DNA of 64,000 nt from Pseudomonas protegens (GCF_003363755.1 NZ_CP031396.1:3380501-3444500); one strand, 5' to 3'; counted from the first letter of the stretch, positions 34,732 through 43,460 are shown. The notes: generated by a model not told the origin, from the letters alone. Translations and numbers: made by a program.

Positions 34732-34959
34732 ATGACCGCCCGCGCACCCTATCTGGAGCCGCATCAGGCTCGTAAACGTCCCAGTACGCCCTTCGAGGAT
34801 CTGCTGGGCGACGCCATCGAACGTGCCTTCGGCAACGGCATCAGCGAACTGCCGGCCCTGCTGGCGCACCTCGACCAGGCAGGCCCACCCTGCCCGCTGA
34901 CCCATGGCAAGTGGACGGCGGATGCCTATAAGACCCTCATGGCTCGATTGGGCGAATGA
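34732..34959 (+). CDS. Small recombinase-like HTH protein
   Basis: A 75-aa protein (MTARAPYLEPHQARKRPSTP start, then two or three helices ending LTHGKWTADAYKTLMARLGE). I recall such proteins being annotated as recombinase-like helix-turn-helix proteins beside Rieske oxygenases in catabolic clusters. AAAGGAGA upstream. An ATG 5 nt earlier runs into a stop after two codons. Its role is unknown. It could be a small accessory subunit or an oxygenase-associated factor rather than a DNA-binding protein. Confidence 0.75.
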   Translation: MTARAPYLEPHQARKRPSTPFEDLLGDAIERAFGNGISELPALLAHLDQAGPPCPLTHGKWTADAYKTLMARLGE

Positions 34960-34980
34960 CCCGTCGGAGGACAATAAGAA

Positions 34981-36015
34981 ATGAACCTGCAACTGACCGT
35001 CGATCCTGTTGAGCAACACCTGGCCAATGGCCTGAAAGACCTGTGGTTTCCCGTGCTGCCGTCGGAGCACCTGGGGGACAAGCCCGTGTCCATCCGCCGC
35101 CTGGGCTACAAGATCGCCCTGTGGCGCGACAACGATGGCCGCGTCCATGCCCTGGAGGACCACTGCCCGCACCGTGGCGCGCCACTGTCCCAGGGCCCGG
35201 TGCTGGGCGATCGCCTGCAATGCCCTTATCACGGCATCGAAGTGCGCTGCGACGGCACCGTGCTCAAGGTGCCCGGCAGCCCCGGGTGCAAGCTTGAAGG
35301 CAGCCGGCCGACGCGGATGTTCCATACCCGTGAAGCGGCCGGGGCGATCTTCCTGTTCAACGCCAGCGATCCCCATCTGGAGCAGGCGCCGGAGTTGGTG
35401 CTGCCGGAGCAACTGACTGATCCCGAATGGAGCCACTTCCTCTGCTACACCGAGTGGCAAGGCGACTACCGCTATGTGCTGGACAACGTCATGGACCCGA
35501 TGCACGGCACCTATCTGCACAAGATGTCCCACTCGATGAGCGAAGGCGAGGCCACCGCGCGCTTCGTCACCCGCGACACCGACCAGGGCTTTTTCTTCGA
35601 GAAGGAAGGCCAACGCGGGGTCAACTTCGACTGGACCGAATTCCTCGACAACGGCTGCCACTGGCTGCGCCTGGAAATTCCCTACCCGAAAACCGGCGGC
35701 CCGGGAGGCAACTTCACCATCATCGGCAGTTACACCCCCAGCAGTCGCGCCCTGGCGGCGGTGTTCCACTGGCGCTGCCGGCCGCTGACCGGCTGGCAGC
35801 GCGACACCTGGCGGTTCCTCTACAAGAACCGCCTGGAAGCGCGTCACTGGGCAGTGCTGGAGCAGGACCGGGTGCTGCTGGAGTTCATGGAGGCTGACGC
35901 CAACCAGCGGGAGAACCTCTACCAGCACGACCTGGGAGTGGTGCGTCTGCGGCGCTACTTGAAGAACGCCGCCAAGGCCCAGCTGGAACTGATCGACGCC
36001 AAGCAACTGGCGTGA
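34981..36015 (+). CDS. Rieske oxygenase alpha subunit of the catabolic block
   Basis: A 344-aa ring-hydroxylating or demethylating oxygenase. The Rieske ligands are Cys62/His64 and Cys81/His84. The mononuclear iron site is DNVMDPMHGTYLH (Asp172 region, His175, His180). The single-subunit type with a VanB-like reductase next door resembles vanillate demethylase and phthalate-type oxygenases (class IA). The reductase gene follows after 55 bp. The substrate is unknown. Confidence 0.88.
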   Translation: MNLQLTVDPVEQHLANGLKDLWFPVLPSEHLGDKPVSIRRLGYKIALWRDNDGRVHALEDHCPHRGAPLSQGPVLGDRLQCPYHGIEVRCDGTVLKVPGSPGCKLEGSRPTRMFHTREAAGAIFLFNASDPHLEQAPELVLPEQLTDPEWSHFLCYTEWQGDYRYVLDNVMDPMHGTYLHKMSHSMSEGEATARFVTRDTDQGFFFEKEGQRGVNFDWTEFLDNGCHWLRLEIPYPKTGGPGGNFTIIGSYTPSSRALAAVFHWRCRPLTGWQRDTWRFLYKNRLEARHWAVLEQDRVLLEFMEADANQRENLYQHDLGVVRLRRYLKNAAKAQLELIDAKQLA

Positions 36016-36073
36016 ACCTGACCGGCAGGGGTCGGCTCGACCCCTGCCGGCGCTGTCTTGAAAGAGGTGAATG

Positions 36074-37033
36074 ATGGGCACATCCCCGCTCCTCACGGCC
36101 CGTGTGCAAAGCCTGCACTATGAAGCCGAGGGCATCATCAGCGTCGAACTGCGGCCCTTGGGCGACACCCGGTTCCCGGACTTCGAGGCCGGCGCCCATA
36201 TCGATTTGCACCTGGCCAACGGCCTGGTGCGCAGCTATTCGCTGCTCAATGCCCCTGGCGATCCGGGGCATTACCGGGTGGGCATCCTGCGTGATCGCAA
36301 CAGTCGCGGCGGCTCGGAGTACGTCCATAGCCAGCTGCGGGTGGGCATGGCGTTGTCGATCTCGGCGCCGCGTAACAACTTTGCCCTCGATCTGGCTGCC
36401 GAGCACAGCGTGCTGGTAGCCGGCGGCATCGGCATCACGCCGATCTACTGCATGTTCCGCCAACTGCTGGCCCTGGGAAAATCCGCCGAGCTGATCTACT
36501 GCGCCCGCTCGCGCCAGGAAGCGGCGCTGGTGGCCAGCCTCGACAGCCTCGGAGCCCCGGTGCGTTACCACTTCAACGACGAGCAGGGCCTGCCGCCGGA
36601 TCTGGGGGACTACCTGACCGGCTACCCCGGCGACACCCATTTCTATTGCTGTGGCCCGACGCCGATGCTCGATGCCTTTGAAAGCACCTGTGAACGCCTG
36701 GGCTACGTTCACAGCCATGTCGAGCGCTTCAGCGCCGGCGAAATCGCGGCCAGCGCCGACGCCCGGAGCCACTACAGCGTGGAGCTGAAAAGGTCGGGAC
36801 GGACCCTGGCAGTGGCCCCAGGCCTGAGCCTGTTACAGGTGCTGCTGGAGGCCGGTTGCGACATCGACCACAGCTGCCGCGAAGGGGTTTGCGGCTCCTG
36901 CGAGACCCGGGTCCTGGAAGGCGAGGTTGACCACCGCGACGGGGTCCTGAGCAAGGCCGAACGGGCGGCCAACCGTTCGATGATGGTCTGTGTCTCAGGC
37001 TGCAAGAGCCAGCGCCTGGTGCTGGATCTGTAA
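36074..37033 (+). CDS. VanB/PDR-type oxygenase reductase
   Basis: A 319-aa phthalate-dioxygenase-reductase-like protein: an FMN-binding beta-barrel (RSYSLLNAP is the flavin motif), an NAD domain (GGIGITPIYCM; CCGPTPMLDAF), and a C-terminal plant-type [2Fe-2S] ferredoxin (CREGVCGSCETRV ... CVSGC). It passes electrons from NADH to the upstream Rieske oxygenase. GAGGTG precedes; an ATG 3 nt earlier (36071) would add one Met. A strong terminator follows. Confidence 0.92.
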   Translation: MGTSPLLTARVQSLHYEAEGIISVELRPLGDTRFPDFEAGAHIDLHLANGLVRSYSLLNAPGDPGHYRVGILRDRNSRGGSEYVHSQLRVGMALSISAPRNNFALDLAAEHSVLVAGGIGITPIYCMFRQLLALGKSAELIYCARSRQEAALVASLDSLGAPVRYHFNDEQGLPPDLGDYLTGYPGDTHFYCCGPTPMLDAFESTCERLGYVHSHVERFSAGEIAASADARSHYSVELKRSGRTLAVAPGLSLLQVLLEAGCDIDHSCREGVCGSCETRVLEGEVDHRDGVLSKAERAANRSMMVCVSGCKSQRLVLDL

Positions 37034-37055
37034 ACCTCGCTGTTGCAGGAATTGG

Positions 37056-37082
37056 GGCCGGTCCTGGGGATCGGCCTTTTTT
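37056..37082 (+). terminator. Terminator after the oxygenase reductase gene
   Basis: GGCCGGTCC / GGATCGGCC form a 9-bp stem (one wobble) with a 3-nt loop, followed by six T residues. It ends the catabolic operon before the porin gene. Confidence 0.92.
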
Positions 37083-37246
37083 GCCCGCCTCTTTGCCGGC
37101 AGCCCGGCTCCTGATCACGCCGCCCATCGGTTCGCCCATAAAACACCCTGCCCGCGTAATACCCCCAAGGTGCAATAAAGACGCACCGGGCAAGGCCCCC
37201 TGTTACCTCTGTAACCCGCTGTTCCAAGGGTTGTACAAGGGAGCCT

Positions 37247-37264
37247 TGTTTCTCATATAAACCA
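37247..37264. promoter_or_regulatory. Operator copy IV upstream of the porin gene (TGTTTCTCATATAAACCA)
   Basis: Matches operator copy I (22846) at 15 of 18 positions. It lies 94 bp before the porin ATG, after the terminator of the preceding operon, so the porin gene has its own promoter under the same probable control. Confidence 0.62.
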
Positions 37265-37357
37265 TTGATTTAAAAGTATTTTTTCATAATAAAGCAGCGT
37301 GGCGACTGGCATGGTTTCTGCTCTTGCCCTCCTCAATTCATTAAGGAGGAGATCAAG

Positions 37358-38587
37358 ATGAAGCGTCACGCCCTGGGTGCCAGCCTGCTAGTGATCAGTT
37401 GCGCCGGTTTCGCCGTTGAGCCGGTGCCTTCCGAACCGGTGCGCGCCAACGCCGCCAACAAGCCATTCCCGCATGTTTCCTGGCGCAGCACGGACGGTGA
37501 CAGCAGCCTGGACATCGGCGGCGCCCTGCGCCTGAATTATCGCGACGAGCATTGGCAGACCACGGAAAACAACGGCCGCCTGCTGTTCGACACCTTCCGC
37601 CTGGATATCCAGGCCAGCCACAAACAGTTCTATGGCGACCTGGGCTACTGGTTCCAGGATGACGGCAAGCGCGCCATCGACCGGGGCTTCGTCGGCTATC
37701 GGCTGAACAGTCAATCGACCCTGCAACTGGGAGCGCCCTTCAAACCCTTTGGCCTGGAGCCCTACCCGCAATTTGGCTGGAGCTATCACATCCCGTTTTT
37801 TCTCGGCTACGGCTCCAGCAGCGCCAGTGGCTTGAAGTACAGCCACAAGGACCAAGGCTGGGATGTGCAACTGGCGTACTTCCCGCGGATGCTGCCCAGT
37901 GACCTTCGTTTCTCACCAGAGGTCGGCCGCTACGCCGACCTCAAGGACAATGCCATCGCCGCCGTGCAATCGCGCCAAGACAACGAAAAACGCAACCAGG
38001 TCAACGCCCGGCTGGCCAGGACCTTCAGCGTCGACGACTGGAAGACCGAGCTTGGCGTGTCGCTCGCCACCGCCCAGCTGTACAACGCCAGCACCCGGGA
38101 CAACGGCGACTACTGGGCCGCGGGGCTGCACGCGGTGATCAATCATGGTCCCTGGACCCTGACCAGCCAGGCCATCCGCTACCAGTTCGACCCGCAAAAC
38201 CCCAATGGCGTCAGCAAGCATTCGGTGTTGATGGGCGGCAACGGCCTGACCCCGGCCTACCTGATCGCCTCCCGGGCCAGCGTGGCCTCGCTGAACCTGG
38301 GGTACGACATCGACACTCCTGGGCTTGGGCAACTCAAGCGGATCAAGCTGTACAACGACTACAGCCACATGCGCAAAGACCAACAAGGTTGGGACGACTC
38401 GCAGATGTACACCGTTGGCGCGCAGTTCCTGGCACTGCCGGTGATGGCCTGGCTGGACCTGACCTGGGCCAGGAACGCCAACCCTTACGGCGGTGCCGAG
38501 AATGGCAGCGGCTTCACCAGCACCACCTCCAGCGGCAGCAACCAGTGGTATTACCGGACCAATATCAACATCGGCTACTACTTCTGA
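37358..38587 (+). CDS. Outer-membrane porin-like beta-barrel protein
   Basis: A 409-aa exported protein with a signal peptide (about 20 residues), then alternating hydrophobic/aromatic strands and a C-terminal aromatic ending (NINIGYYF) typical of outer-membrane beta-barrels. GGALRLNYRDE near the start and LFDTFRLDIQAS resemble porin O/P-like and carbohydrate-porin-type barrels rather than OprD. A very strong AAGGAGGAGA precedes the ATG. With a matching operator upstream, it is probably the uptake pore for the block's substrate. Confidence 0.75.
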   Translation: MKRHALGASLLVISCAGFAVEPVPSEPVRANAANKPFPHVSWRSTDGDSSLDIGGALRLNYRDEHWQTTENNGRLLFDTFRLDIQASHKQFYGDLGYWFQDDGKRAIDRGFVGYRLNSQSTLQLGAPFKPFGLEPYPQFGWSYHIPFFLGYGSSSASGLKYSHKDQGWDVQLAYFPRMLPSDLRFSPEVGRYADLKDNAIAAVQSRQDNEKRNQVNARLARTFSVDDWKTELGVSLATAQLYNASTRDNGDYWAAGLHAVINHGPWTLTSQAIRYQFDPQNPNGVSKHSVLMGGNGLTPAYLIASRASVASLNLGYDIDTPGLGQLKRIKLYNDYSHMRKDQQGWDDSQMYTVGAQFLALPVMAWLDLTWARNANPYGGAENGSGFTSTTSSGSNQWYYRTNINIGYYF

Positions 38588-38598
38588 TCCCACGCTCC

Positions 38599-38680
38599 GT
38601 AGAAGCCGGCTGGCCGGCGAACAGGGCTTCAAGACGGACACCGCTCAAGCGGCCCCCTTCGCTGGCCAGCCAGCGCCTGC
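38599..38680. repeat. REP-type palindrome pair
   Basis: GTAGAAGCCGGCTGGCCGGCGAA and, inverted about 60 bp later, TTCGCTGGCCAGCCAGCG frame a CGCTCAAGCGG-like inner palindrome. Lies just after the porin stop. Confidence 0.55.
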
Positions 38681-38832
38681 GGTTGGCAGGGGGCTCGCGG
38701 AGATGATACGGGCCCCTTGGAGCCTCTGTTCGCGGGATTTTCCGGGCAGGACAAGAACCGTTTCAGCCCACCGCCGGCACTGCCGTTCCTCGGCTCGACA
38801 CGCAACATGCAGACGGCGAGCCCGCGCACCGG

Positions 38833-39035
38833 TATAGTGCGCCCCCTCTTCACGTGGACAGCCGTCGGTAACGAGGCTCAACCCCACGGGAAACCCGAAC
38901 TAATAACAACCCGCGAAATATAGAACCGGGACGAACGCTCGCCCCACCGCCTTGCCGTGCGTGCAATCAGCGGTGTAACTGAATGTTTCCGTCCGTTCTG
39001 CTTTTGCCTACACAAAAAACAGCGAGGAATAATCC
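38833..39035 (+). promoter_or_regulatory. Promoter and long leader of the alanine/glycine symporter gene
   Basis: A TATAGT hexamer at 38833-38838 is a good -10 candidate, with a weak -35. The leader of about 190 nt contains possible hairpins (AGCC...GGCT at 38870-38888, CGGG-AAA-CCCG near 38890, ACCGC...GCGGT at 38947-38975). I saw no match to a known riboswitch, including the glycine riboswitch. Confidence 0.4.
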
Positions 39036-40475
39036 ATGCTCGAAGTCATCAACGACTTCCTCTCAGGGAAAGTGCTGATCGTGCTCATTGTCGGGCTCGG
39101 CAGCTACTTCACGATCCGCTCGCGTTTCGTTCAATTGCGCCACTTCCTCCATATGTTCGCGGTGTTCCGCGACAGCCTGAAAAGCAGCGGCGGCCAGCTC
39201 AGCTCGTTCCAGGCGCTGATGCTCAGCCTCGCTGGCCGGGTCGGCGCGGGCAACATCGCCGGCGTCGGCATCGCCGTGACCCTGGGTGGCCCTGGCGCGG
39301 TGTTCTGGATGTGGGTGACCGCGCTGGTCGGCATGTCCAGCAGCTTCTTCGAGTGCACCCTGGCCCAGGTCTACAAGCGCGCCGACGGCGACGGCCTGTA
39401 CCGCGGCGGCCCGGCCTACTACATCCAGCACGGCCTGAAGCTCAAGGGCATGGCGGTGGTGTTCTCGATCCTGCTGCTGGTCACCTACGGCTTCGCCTTC
39501 ATCGGCCTGCAGTCCTACACCGTGACGCACTCGCTGCAGGACGCCTTTGCCTTTGACCCACGCCACACCGGCATCGTCCTGGCGGTGCTGCTGGCCATCA
39601 CCTTCATCGGCGGCATCAAGCGCATCGCCGCGGTGTCCGACCTGCTGGTTCCGATCAAGACCCTGGCCTATATCGCCGTGACCCTGTACGTGATCGGCAC
39701 CCAGATCGAACACGTGCCGGCCATGCTGGAAACCATCATCAAGAGCGCCTTCGGCCTCGACCCGGCCTTCGCTGGCCTGCTGGGCAGCGCCATCGTCATG
39801 GGCGTGAAACGTGGCGTGTTCGCCAACGAAGCGGGCCTGGGCAGCGCGCCGAACGTGGCCGCCGTGGCCGCCGTGAAGCACCCGGGCGCCCAGGGCGTGG
39901 TCCAGGCCTTCAGCGTGTTCCTCGACACCTTCGTGATCTGCACCTGCACCGCGCTGCTGATCCTGCTGTCGGGCTTCTACACCCCGGGCTTCGAAGGCGA
40001 CGGCATCGTCCTGACCCAGAACTCGCTGGCCGCCGTGGTCGGTGACTGGGGCCGCCTGTTCGTCAGTGTCGCGCTGTCGTTGTTCGTCTTCACCTGCATC
40101 CTCTACAACTACTACCTGGGCGAGAACAGCCTGCAGTTCCTCACCCGCAACCGCACTGTGTTGATGCTGTTCCGCGGCCTGGTGCTGGCGCTGGTGGTCT
40201 GGGGTTCGATGCAGGACCTTACAACCGTGTTCGCCTTCGCCGACATCACCATGACCTGCCTGGCCTTCGTCAACCTGGTGGCCCTGGCCATGCTGTTCAA
40301 GGTCGGCCTGCGGGTGATGCGCGACTACGACGAGCAGCGCCGCGCCGGTGTCGACCAGCCGGTGTTCGACTCGCGCAAGTTCGCCGATCTGGACCTGGAC
40401 CTGAAGGCCTGGCCTGCCGAATCTTCGGCCGCCGCCCAGGCCGAGCCGCAAGGCGTGCCCGCAGCGCAACGCTGA
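39036..40475 (+). CDS. Alanine/glycine:cation symporter (AGCS family)
   Basis: A 479-aa inner-membrane sodium- or proton-coupled symporter for alanine, glycine or related amino acids. About 11 membrane segments; family motifs seen are GRVGAGNIAGVGIAVTLGGP (helix 2) and GVKRGVFANEAGLGSAPN. GCGAGGAATAATCC precedes the ATG. It is followed after about 100 bp by L-asparaginase; I recall the same pair in PAO1 (PA2252-PA2253), so linked amino-acid use is plausible. The C-terminal tail (residues 450-479) is polar and Ala-rich. Confidence 0.92.
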   Translation: MLEVINDFLSGKVLIVLIVGLGSYFTIRSRFVQLRHFLHMFAVFRDSLKSSGGQLSSFQALMLSLAGRVGAGNIAGVGIAVTLGGPGAVFWMWVTALVGMSSSFFECTLAQVYKRADGDGLYRGGPAYYIQHGLKLKGMAVVFSILLLVTYGFAFIGLQSYTVTHSLQDAFAFDPRHTGIVLAVLLAITFIGGIKRIAAVSDLLVPIKTLAYIAVTLYVIGTQIEHVPAMLETIIKSAFGLDPAFAGLLGSAIVMGVKRGVFANEAGLGSAPNVAAVAAVKHPGAQGVVQAFSVFLDTFVICTCTALLILLSGFYTPGFEGDGIVLTQNSLAAVVGDWGRLFVSVALSLFVFTCILYNYYLGENSLQFLTRNRTVLMLFRGLVLALVVWGSMQDLTTVFAFADITMTCLAFVNLVALAMLFKVGLRVMRDYDEQRRAGVDQPVFDSRKFADLDLDLKAWPAESSAAAQAEPQGVPAAQR

Positions 40476-40526
40476 CGGGTGAACGACGGGCGCATCCTCT
40501 GCACCCGTCGGTTACAGTGCGATAAA

Positions 40527-40556
40527 TGTGCGAGCGGGCTTGCCCGCTCCCACAGG
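40527..40556. repeat. REP half-element / hairpin after the symporter gene
   Basis: GAGCGGG-CTTG-CCCGCTC is a perfect 7-bp stem. It has the TGTGCGAGCGGGC...CCCACAGG frame of Pseudomonas REP sequences, and may also end or attenuate transcription before the asparaginase gene. Confidence 0.7.
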
Positions 40557-40579
40557 AACTCACCGTTTCGGAGAATCCC

Positions 40580-41581
40580 ATGAACCCTTCGACCTACCCT
40601 GCCGCCCAGCACGTCATGGTGCTCTACACCGGTGGCACCATCGGCATGCAGGCCAGCGCCGACGGCCTGGCCCCGGCGTCCGGTTTCGACGTGCGCATGC
40701 GCGCCTACCTCGACAGCCAGCCCGAACTGGTGGTGCCGGCCTGGCGCTTTCGCGAGATGGCGCCGCTGATCGACAGCGCCAACATGACCCCCGACTACTG
40801 GCAGCGCCTGCGTGCAGCGGTGGTCGAAGCCGTGGATCAGGGTTGCGACAGCGTGCTGATCCTCCACGGCACCGACACCCTGGCCTACAGCGCCGCCGCC
40901 ATGAGCTTCCAGTTGCTGGGGCTGCCGGCGCGGGTGCTGTTCACCGGCTCGATGCTGCCGGCCGGTGTGCCTGACAGCGACGCCTGGGAAAACCTCAGTG
41001 GCGCCCTGTTGGCCCTGGGCCAGGGCCTGGCACCGGGGGTGCACCTGTACTTCCACGGCGAACTGCTGGCGCCGACCCGCTGCGCGAAAATCCGCAGTTT
41101 CGGCCGTCACCCGTTCGCCGCCCTGCAACGCAATGGCGGCGGCGCAAAGGCCGAAGCGATTCCGTCGGCGCTGGACTACCGCCAGGCCAAGCAACTGGCC
41201 AAGGTCGGCGTGCTGCCGCTGTTCCCCGGCATCGGCGCCGAGCTGCTGGACGGCGTGCTCGACAGCGGCATCCAGGCCCTGGTCCTGGAATGCTTCGGCA
41301 GCGGCACCGGGCCCAGCGACAACCCGGCGTTCCTGGCCAGTCTCAAGCGCGCACAGGAGCAAGGCATCGTCGTGGTGGCGGTGACCCAGTGCCATGAAGG
41401 CGGTGTGGAACTGGACATCTACGAAGCCGGCAGCCGCCTGCGCGGCGTGGGCGTGCTATCTGGTGGCGGCATGACTCGCGAAGCGGCGTTCGGCAAGCTC
41501 AATGCGCTGCTCGGTGCCGGGCTGGAAAGCGCCGAAGTGCGGCGCCTGGTCGAACTCGATCTGTGTGGCGAGTTGAGCTGA
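40580..41581 (+). CDS. L-asparaginase, type I-like
   Basis: A 333-aa amidohydrolase converting asparagine to aspartate and ammonia. The N-terminal TGGTIG (nucleophile Thr) and HGTDTLAY (second Thr, Asp) motifs are complete. There is no signal peptide, so it is a cytoplasmic type I-like enzyme. TCGGAGA lies 8 nt before the ATG at 40580. A stable 7-bp stem-loop (41595-41626) follows its stop. Confidence 0.92.
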   Translation: MNPSTYPAAQHVMVLYTGGTIGMQASADGLAPASGFDVRMRAYLDSQPELVVPAWRFREMAPLIDSANMTPDYWQRLRAAVVEAVDQGCDSVLILHGTDTLAYSAAAMSFQLLGLPARVLFTGSMLPAGVPDSDAWENLSGALLALGQGLAPGVHLYFHGELLAPTRCAKIRSFGRHPFAALQRNGGGAKAEAIPSALDYRQAKQLAKVGVLPLFPGIGAELLDGVLDSGIQALVLECFGSGTGPSDNPAFLASLKRAQEQGIVVVAVTQCHEGGVELDIYEAGSRLRGVGVLSGGGMTREAAFGKLNALLGAGLESAEVRRLVELDLCGELS

Positions 41582-41594
41582 AGCTCGCGCTCGG

Positions 41595-41626
41595 GAGCCG
41601 GTGGCTACTGCGATAGCTGCCGGCTC
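41595..41626. terminator. Stem-loop between convergent genes
   Basis: GAGCCGG and CCGGCTC pair, with an inner GCTA/TAGC helix. No T run, but it lies between the ends of two convergent genes and may act as a bidirectional terminator. Confidence 0.45.
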
Positions 41627-41653
41627 GACGACGAGCAGAGGGTGGCTGTCAGG

Positions 41654-42199
41654 TTACTTTTTGACCGAGTAATCCTGGCCCCAGACCCGCACCGAACTCG
41701 AGCTCTCGATCGGCCCTTCAAACACGAACTTCTGCCGCACTGCCGCCTTGGCCGGGATGGTGACTTCGTCCGGGTTGTCGAGGCTGACAGTCAGATTGTT
41801 GGCGTAACCGTCCTGGTCGATCGCCAGCAGGGCGCCGGTCTGCTTGAGGTTGATCAGTCGCAACTGGCTGTCGCTGCTGTTCTTGAAACCCAGGGTGACG
41901 TTGAAGCTGTCGCCGACGGCTTCGGTTTTCAATACCTGGACATCGACGCGGCCTTTCATTTGCTCACGGGAGGAAATGATCGAGGCACCGTCGACGCCTT
42001 GCGCCGATTGGCGACCGTCGAGCACACCTTCGCTGACGCCGCCCAAGAGGTTCTTGCCTGCCGAAATGGCTGATGAGACGGCTGACTTGGCAGAGTCCTT
42101 GATGGTGCTTTCGCTGCCTGGCTCAGCCTCGGCCAGGCACAGCGAACTCAGGAGCAAGCCGGAGACCAGAAGCAGGGAACGCGCAGGGATGAGGGTCAT
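41654..42199 (-). CDS. Secreted hypothetical protein
   Basis: A 181-aa exported protein with a clear signal peptide (LIPARSLLLVSGLLLSSLCLA, cleaved near residue 23). Then a Ser/Ala-rich helical stretch (SAKSAVSSAISAGKNLLGG) precedes a beta-rich domain (VDVQVLKTEAVGDSFNVTLGF, FVFEGP). It resembles DUF-type FxLYD/immunoglobulin-like domains, but I cannot name it. AAAGGA lies 6 nt before the ATG at 42199. No operon partner. Confidence 0.7.
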   Translation of the reverse strand: MTLIPARSLLLVSGLLLSSLCLAEAEPGSESTIKDSAKSAVSSAISAGKNLLGGVSEGVLDGRQSAQGVDGASIISSREQMKGRVDVQVLKTEAVGDSFNVTLGFKNSSDSQLRLINLKQTGALLAIDQDGYANNLTVSLDNPDEVTIPAKAAVRQKFVFEGPIESSSSVRVWGQDYSVKK

Positions 42200-42396
42200 A
42201 CATAGTCCTTTATCGAGGTTGCTGCACCGCCACTTCAGGCGATGAATGGCAGGCAGGTTGACCAATCAAAGCGCCAAGTCACTAGCCACACAACGCTCGG
42301 AATGCCCCATGCAGCGGGCCGGCAAACCGCAGGTCTGATCGCGGGCGGCATGCAACTTGCTCCGATTAAGGGTCTTCCCCTGGCTGGAATCTGCGC

Positions 42397-43389
42397 ATGC
42401 TGCACTCGCACCTCACCACCCTCAACGCCGTTTCCCTGGTGCTCAACACCTTCAAGGAACAGGGCCAGGACAGTGAAGCCCTGTTGGCCGGCAGCGGGAT
42501 AAACCCCGCCGACCTGAGCCGCGCCGATACCCGCATCACCACCAATCAAGAGATGCTGGTGTGCGCCAATGCCGTGGCCCTGCAACGGGATATCGGCCTG
42601 GAACTGGGCCGGCGCATGCACGTTTCCTCTTACGGCATGCTCGGCTATGCCCTGCTCACCAGTGCCACCTTAGGTGACGCTTTGCGCCTGGCCATGCGCT
42701 ATCCGGCGCTGTTGGGAACACTTTTCGAACTGAGCCTGGAAGCCGACGGCCCGCGCATCTGGTTCACCGCCGCCGGCTACCGCGAAAGCCCGGCCCTGGC
42801 GGCGTTCAATACCGAGTTCTGCCTGGTGTCGCTGAAGGTCATCTGCGACGACTTGCTGGGCCACCCCCTGCCGCTGCTGGGGGCGCGCTTCGATTACCCG
42901 GCACCGGACTATCAACAGCGCTACCGCGAAGCCTTCGACTGTCCGCTGCAGTTCAACGCCCGCAGCAACGCCTTCGCCTTCGACCAGCAATGGCTCGAAC
43001 ACCCCCTGCCCCTGGCGGATGCCATCACTCACCAGGCCATGGCCGAGCGTTGCCGCAAACAGAACACCGAGTTCACCGGGCGCCAGGCCTGGCTCGGGCG
43101 CATCCGCCAGCTGCTGGCAGCGCAACTGGACGCCGCGCCGGGGCTGGAAGGGCTGGCGGAACAGATGAACTGCTCGGCCCGGACCCTGCGCCGCCACCTG
43201 CGCGACCTGGGCTGCAGCTATCAGGAGCTGCTGGACGAGCTGCGCTTCGAGCGGGCCAAGCAAATGCTCTGCGAAGACCAGATGCCCATCTACCGGATTG
43301 CCGAAGCCCTGGGCTTCAGCGAGACCGCGAGCTTTCGCCATGCCTTCATCCGCTGGAGCGGTGTGGCGCCGAGCCAGTTCCGGCCCTGA
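42397..43389 (+). CDS. AraC-family regulator with arabinose-binding-like domain
   Basis: A 330-aa regulator of the OruR/ArgR-like AraC type: N-terminal sensing domain (residues about 1-200, SLVLNTFKEQGQDSEALL start) and a C-terminal double HTH (about 235-328: LEGLAEQMNCSARTLRRHL, then IYRIAEALGFSETASFRHAF, RWSGVAPSQFR). It lies directly upstream of the ankyrin pair in the same direction (72 bp), but the target is unknown. Confidence 0.88.
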   Translation: MLHSHLTTLNAVSLVLNTFKEQGQDSEALLAGSGINPADLSRADTRITTNQEMLVCANAVALQRDIGLELGRRMHVSSYGMLGYALLTSATLGDALRLAMRYPALLGTLFELSLEADGPRIWFTAAGYRESPALAAFNTEFCLVSLKVICDDLLGHPLPLLGARFDYPAPDYQQRYREAFDCPLQFNARSNAFAFDQQWLEHPLPLADAITHQAMAERCRKQNTEFTGRQAWLGRIRQLLAAQLDAAPGLEGLAEQMNCSARTLRRHLRDLGCSYQELLDELRFERAKQMLCEDQMPIYRIAEALGFSETASFRHAFIRWSGVAPSQFRP

Positions 43390-43460
43390 GACAAACCCCG
43401 GCATAAAGACGCCGATTGCATTACATTGCCGAGCTTTGAAACCGGCAAGGGACTGCAAGC

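Noticed and set aside
37358..38587. OprD-family porin
   Set aside because: Lacks the OprD-type N-terminal and loop patterns; the barrel resembles porin O/P-like or carbohydrate-type proteins.
38833..39035. Glycine riboswitch before the alanine/glycine symporter gene
   Set aside because: Conserved glycine-aptamer core sequences are not visible in this leader.
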